From: an uncultured Sphingomonadaceae bacterium
GTDB taxonomy: Bacteria > Pseudomonadota > Alphaproteobacteria > Sphingomonadales > Sphingomonadaceae
Assembly (NCBI GenBank): GCA_946479505.1
Contig: CAMLGC010000012.1
Coordinates: 1-56,227 of the forward strand
Direction: 5' to 3'
DNA: 56,227 nt
Shown here: in pieces, positions 54,500 to 56,227 of the stretch
Position numbering within the stretch: position 1 is the stretch's first letter
Layout: every line of letters begins with the position of its first letter
The notes under the pieces: generated by a model
The model's input: only the letters and a program-made list of their open reading frames with translations
Database searches by the model: none
What the model was told of the DNA's origin: nothing
Program-made: the position numbers and the translations under genes

Positions 54500-55291
54500 T
54501 TATCGTGCCTTGCGGATCGCCGCCGCGAGATCGCTTACATAGGCGCAAACCGGGCCGGGCGCATCCTCGCCGTGGCGCGCGACCAGATCGACGATCGCCG
54601 AGCCGACCACCACGCCGTCGGCGACGCGCGCGACCTCTGCGGCCTGGTCCGGGGTGCGGATGCCGAAGCCGACCGCGACGGGCAAGTCGGTGGCGGCCTT
54701 GAGGCGGGCGACCGCATCGGCGATCGTTGCCTGCGCCGCCTGCTGCTTGCCGGTGACGCCTGCGACCGAGACGTAATAGAGGAATCCGCCCGCCCCTTCG
54801 AGCACCGCCGGAAGCCGTACGGCGTCGGTCGTGGGGGTGGCGAGCCGGATGAGGTCGATGCCTTGCGCACGCAGGGCGGGGCCGAGGGCGGCGTCTTCTT
54901 CGGCAGGGATGTCGACGCAGATCACGCCGTCGACGCCCGCGTCGTGCGCGGCCTCGGCGAACCAGTCGGGGCCGCGGCGGAGCATGGGATTGGCGTAGCC
55001 CATCAGCACCAGCGGGGTATCGGGGTGGCGCTCACGGAAATCGCGCGCGATAGCAAGGATGTCCGTAGTGGTGGTGCCCGCGGCGAGGCTGCGCAGGTTG
55101 GCGGCCTGGATCGCGGGGCCGTCCGCCATCGGATCGGTAAAGGGCATGCCAAGCTCGATCACATCGGCCCCGCCTTCGACGAGCGCGTCGAGAATCGGAC
55201 CGCACGCGCTCGGAGACGGATCGCCCGCGGTGACGAACGCGACGAGCGCGGGGCGGCCTTGGGAGAAGGCGGTGGAGAGGCGCGATGTCAT
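54500..55291 (-). CDS. trpA: Tryptophan synthase alpha chain
   Basis: A 263-residue TIM-barrel subunit that splits indole-glycerol phosphate to indole. Catalytic Glu46 (VIELGMPFTDP) and Asp57 (MADGPAIQ) are present, with the phosphate-binding end GFGIRTPDQAA and VVGSAIVD. Its ribosome-binding site (GGGAGAGG on the minus strand) lies inside the repeat that separates it from trpB. This is an unusual spacing, since trpB and trpA normally abut or overlap so that the channelled complex is made in equal amounts. Confidence 0.97.
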   Translation of the reverse strand: MTSRLSTAFSQGRPALVAFVTAGDPSPSACGPILDALVEGGADVIELGMPFTDPMADGPAIQAANLRSLAAGTTTTDILAIARDFRERHPDTPLVLMGYANPMLRRGPDWFAEAAHDAGVDGVICVDIPAEEDAALGPALRAQGIDLIRLATPTTDAVRLPAVLEGAGGFLYYVSVAGVTGKQQAAQATIADAVARLKAATDLPVAVGFGIRTPDQAAEVARVADGVVVGSAIVDLVARHGEDAPGPVCAYVSDLAAAIRKAR

Positions 55292-55294
55292 TTT

Positions 55295-55471
55295 CCTCTC
55301 CCGCGAGGGGAGAGGATAGCGGAGCTTGGCGGCTTGCCGGCTAGCATAGCTTGGTGAGGGTGAGCGCTCGCAGTGCGAGCGCGCGAACCGATGGTTCGCA
55401 TACCCCTCACCCAGCTTCGACTAGGCAGCAAGCTGCCAAGTCTGCGCAACCCTCTCCCACAAGGGGAGAGG
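55295..55471. repeat. 177-base nested palindromic element between trpB and trpA
   Basis: Both ends carry 21-base hairpins, CCTCTCCCGCGAGGGGAGAG at 55295-55314 and its relative at 55451-55471. Inside are nested inverted pairs: GCTTGGTGAGGGT against ACCCCTCACCCAGCTT-like sequence, and CTTGGCGGCTTGCC against GGCAGCAAGCTGCCAAG. The whole could fold into a multi-arm structure. It resembles a non-coding miniature element dispersed in sphingomonad spacers. No frame of interest is inside. Confidence 0.75.
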
Positions 55472-55484
55472 AGAAGAATGCTCT

Positions 55485-56227
55485 TCATATCTCCACCCCC
55501 AGCGCATCGGCGACGGTGAAGATGTCCTTGTCGCCGCGGCCCGAGACGTTGACGACGATGATCTGGTCGTCGCGATACTCGCGTGCCTTGGCGGGCAGCG
55601 CCGCCAGCGCATGGGCGCTTTCGAGCGCGGGGATGATGCCTTCGGTGCGGCAGCAGAGCTGGAAGGCGTCGAGCGCTTGGACATCGGTGATGGGGAGATA
55701 GTCGACGCGGCCGCTTTCGTGGAGCCAGCTATGCTCGGGGCCGATGCCGGGATAGTCGAGCCCGGCCGAGATCGAGTGCGCCTCGGCGATCTGGCCGTCC
55801 TCGTCCTGGAGAAGATAGGTCCTGTTGCCGTGGAGCACGCCGGGCGCGCCGCCGGCGAGGCTCGCGGCGTGGGCGCCGGTGTCGATCCCGCGGCCTGCGG
55901 CCTCGACGCCGAGCATCGCTACCTCGGGATCGTCGAGGAAGGGATGGAACAGCCCGATCGCGTTCGAGCCGCCGCCAACCGCGGCGACGAGGAGATCGGG
56001 AAGGCGGCCCTCGGCCTTCATGATCTGCGCGCGGGTTTCGGTGCCGATCACCGATTGGAAATCGCGGACGAGCTCAGGGTATGGGTGCGGGCCGGCGGCG
56101 GTGCCGATGATGTAGAAGGTGTCGGCGACGTTCGCGACCCAATCGCGCAGCGCCTCGTTCATCGCGTCCTTGAGCGTCTGCGCGCCGCTCGTGACCGGCT
56201 GCACCTCGGCGCCGAGGAGCTTCATGC
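55485..56227 (-). CDS. trpB: Tryptophan synthase beta chain, C-terminal part
   Basis: Only the last 247 or so residues are in the window; the gene runs off the right edge. The PLP phosphate loop [24 protein letters not shown], and [12 protein letters not shown] are diagnostic. The protein joins indole and serine to make tryptophan, in complex with TrpA. The PLP-binding lysine would lie outside the window. It is upstream of trpA in the operon, separated from it by a structured repeat of about 180 bases. Confidence 0.96.
   Translation of the reverse strand, partial: MKLLGAEVQPVTSGAQTLKDAMNEALRDWVANVADTFYIIGTAAGPHPYPELVRDFQSVIGTETRAQIMKAEGRLPDLLVAAVGGGSNAIGLFHPFLDDPEVAMLGVEAAGRGIDTGAHAASLAGGAPGVLHGNRTYLLQDEDGQIAEAHSISAGLDYPGIGPEHSWLHESGRVDYLPITDVQALDAFQLCCRTEGIIPALESAHALAALPAKAREYRDDQIIVVNVSGRGDKDIFTVADALGVEI

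Overview
The window is about 56 kb of high-GC chromosomal DNA that looks like a sphingomonad (Sphingomonadaceae, Alphaproteobacteria). The pointers are a Caulobacter-type TonB-dependent receptor beside a flavin tryptophan halogenase and a DUF6445 protein, an RcnB-like protein, the ruvX/pyrB/pyrC and trpB-trpA-accD-folC neighbourhoods, and many dispersed palindromic repeats in the spacers. The assignment rests on recognised families and gene order, not on a database search. No rRNA, tRNA, CRISPR array, prophage or intact insertion sequence was seen.

Layout. 0-4.5 kb: start of a dicarboxylate/amino-acid symporter, an exported M24 peptidase, and alaS flanked by two copies of one palindromic repeat. 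4.5-9.8 kb: a tripartite drug-efflux operon (EmrA/EmrB/outer-membrane factor) divergent from a LysR regulator. 9.8-12 kb: a 25-residue candidate lipoprotein, the rpsF-rpsR-rplI operon and an RcnB-like gene. 12-16.7 kb: fatty-acid genes fabD-fabG-acpP-fabF, then mltG. 16.7-24.4 kb: a glycan-use region (GH5 hydrolase, tryptophan halogenase, TonB-dependent receptor, DUF6445 protein). 24.5-30.8 kb: arginine succinyltransferase-pathway genes astA and astB with an M20 hydrolase, a DUF481 protein, rppH and an esterase. 31-35 kb: a ParA-type ATPase, a ribbon-helix-helix-like partner and two SPOR-domain proteins.

34.9-40.2 kb: pyrB with a dihydroorotase-like partner that has lost metal ligands, then an AT-richer insert (winged-helix/PD-(D/E)xK nuclease-like protein and a YajG-type lipoprotein), an L,D-transpeptidase and ruvX. 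40.4-43.9 kb: envelope proteins of DUF4168, DUF3089 and DUF4153 families. 43.9-48.5 kb: the gatCAB amidotransferase operon, interrupted between gatA and gatB by a complete vapBC-type toxin-antitoxin pair whose toxin frame overlaps the gatB start, then a cyclophilin. 48.6-52.2 kb: rsmD, an RluB-type pseudouridine synthase, a lone receiver protein and an AmpG-like transporter. 52.2-56.2 kb: the trpB-trpA-accD-folC operon, with repeats between trpB/trpA and accD/folC.

Most of the content is housekeeping. The parts most worth a second look are the toxin-antitoxin module wired into gatCAB with its own palindromic operator candidate, the HTH-nuclease insert that separates ruvX from pyrB, the ParA/RHH/SPOR cassette, the degenerate dihydroorotase, the tiny lipoprotein whose ribosome-binding site lies in a hairpin, and the repeats that appear to supply ribosome-binding sites to trpA and folC.
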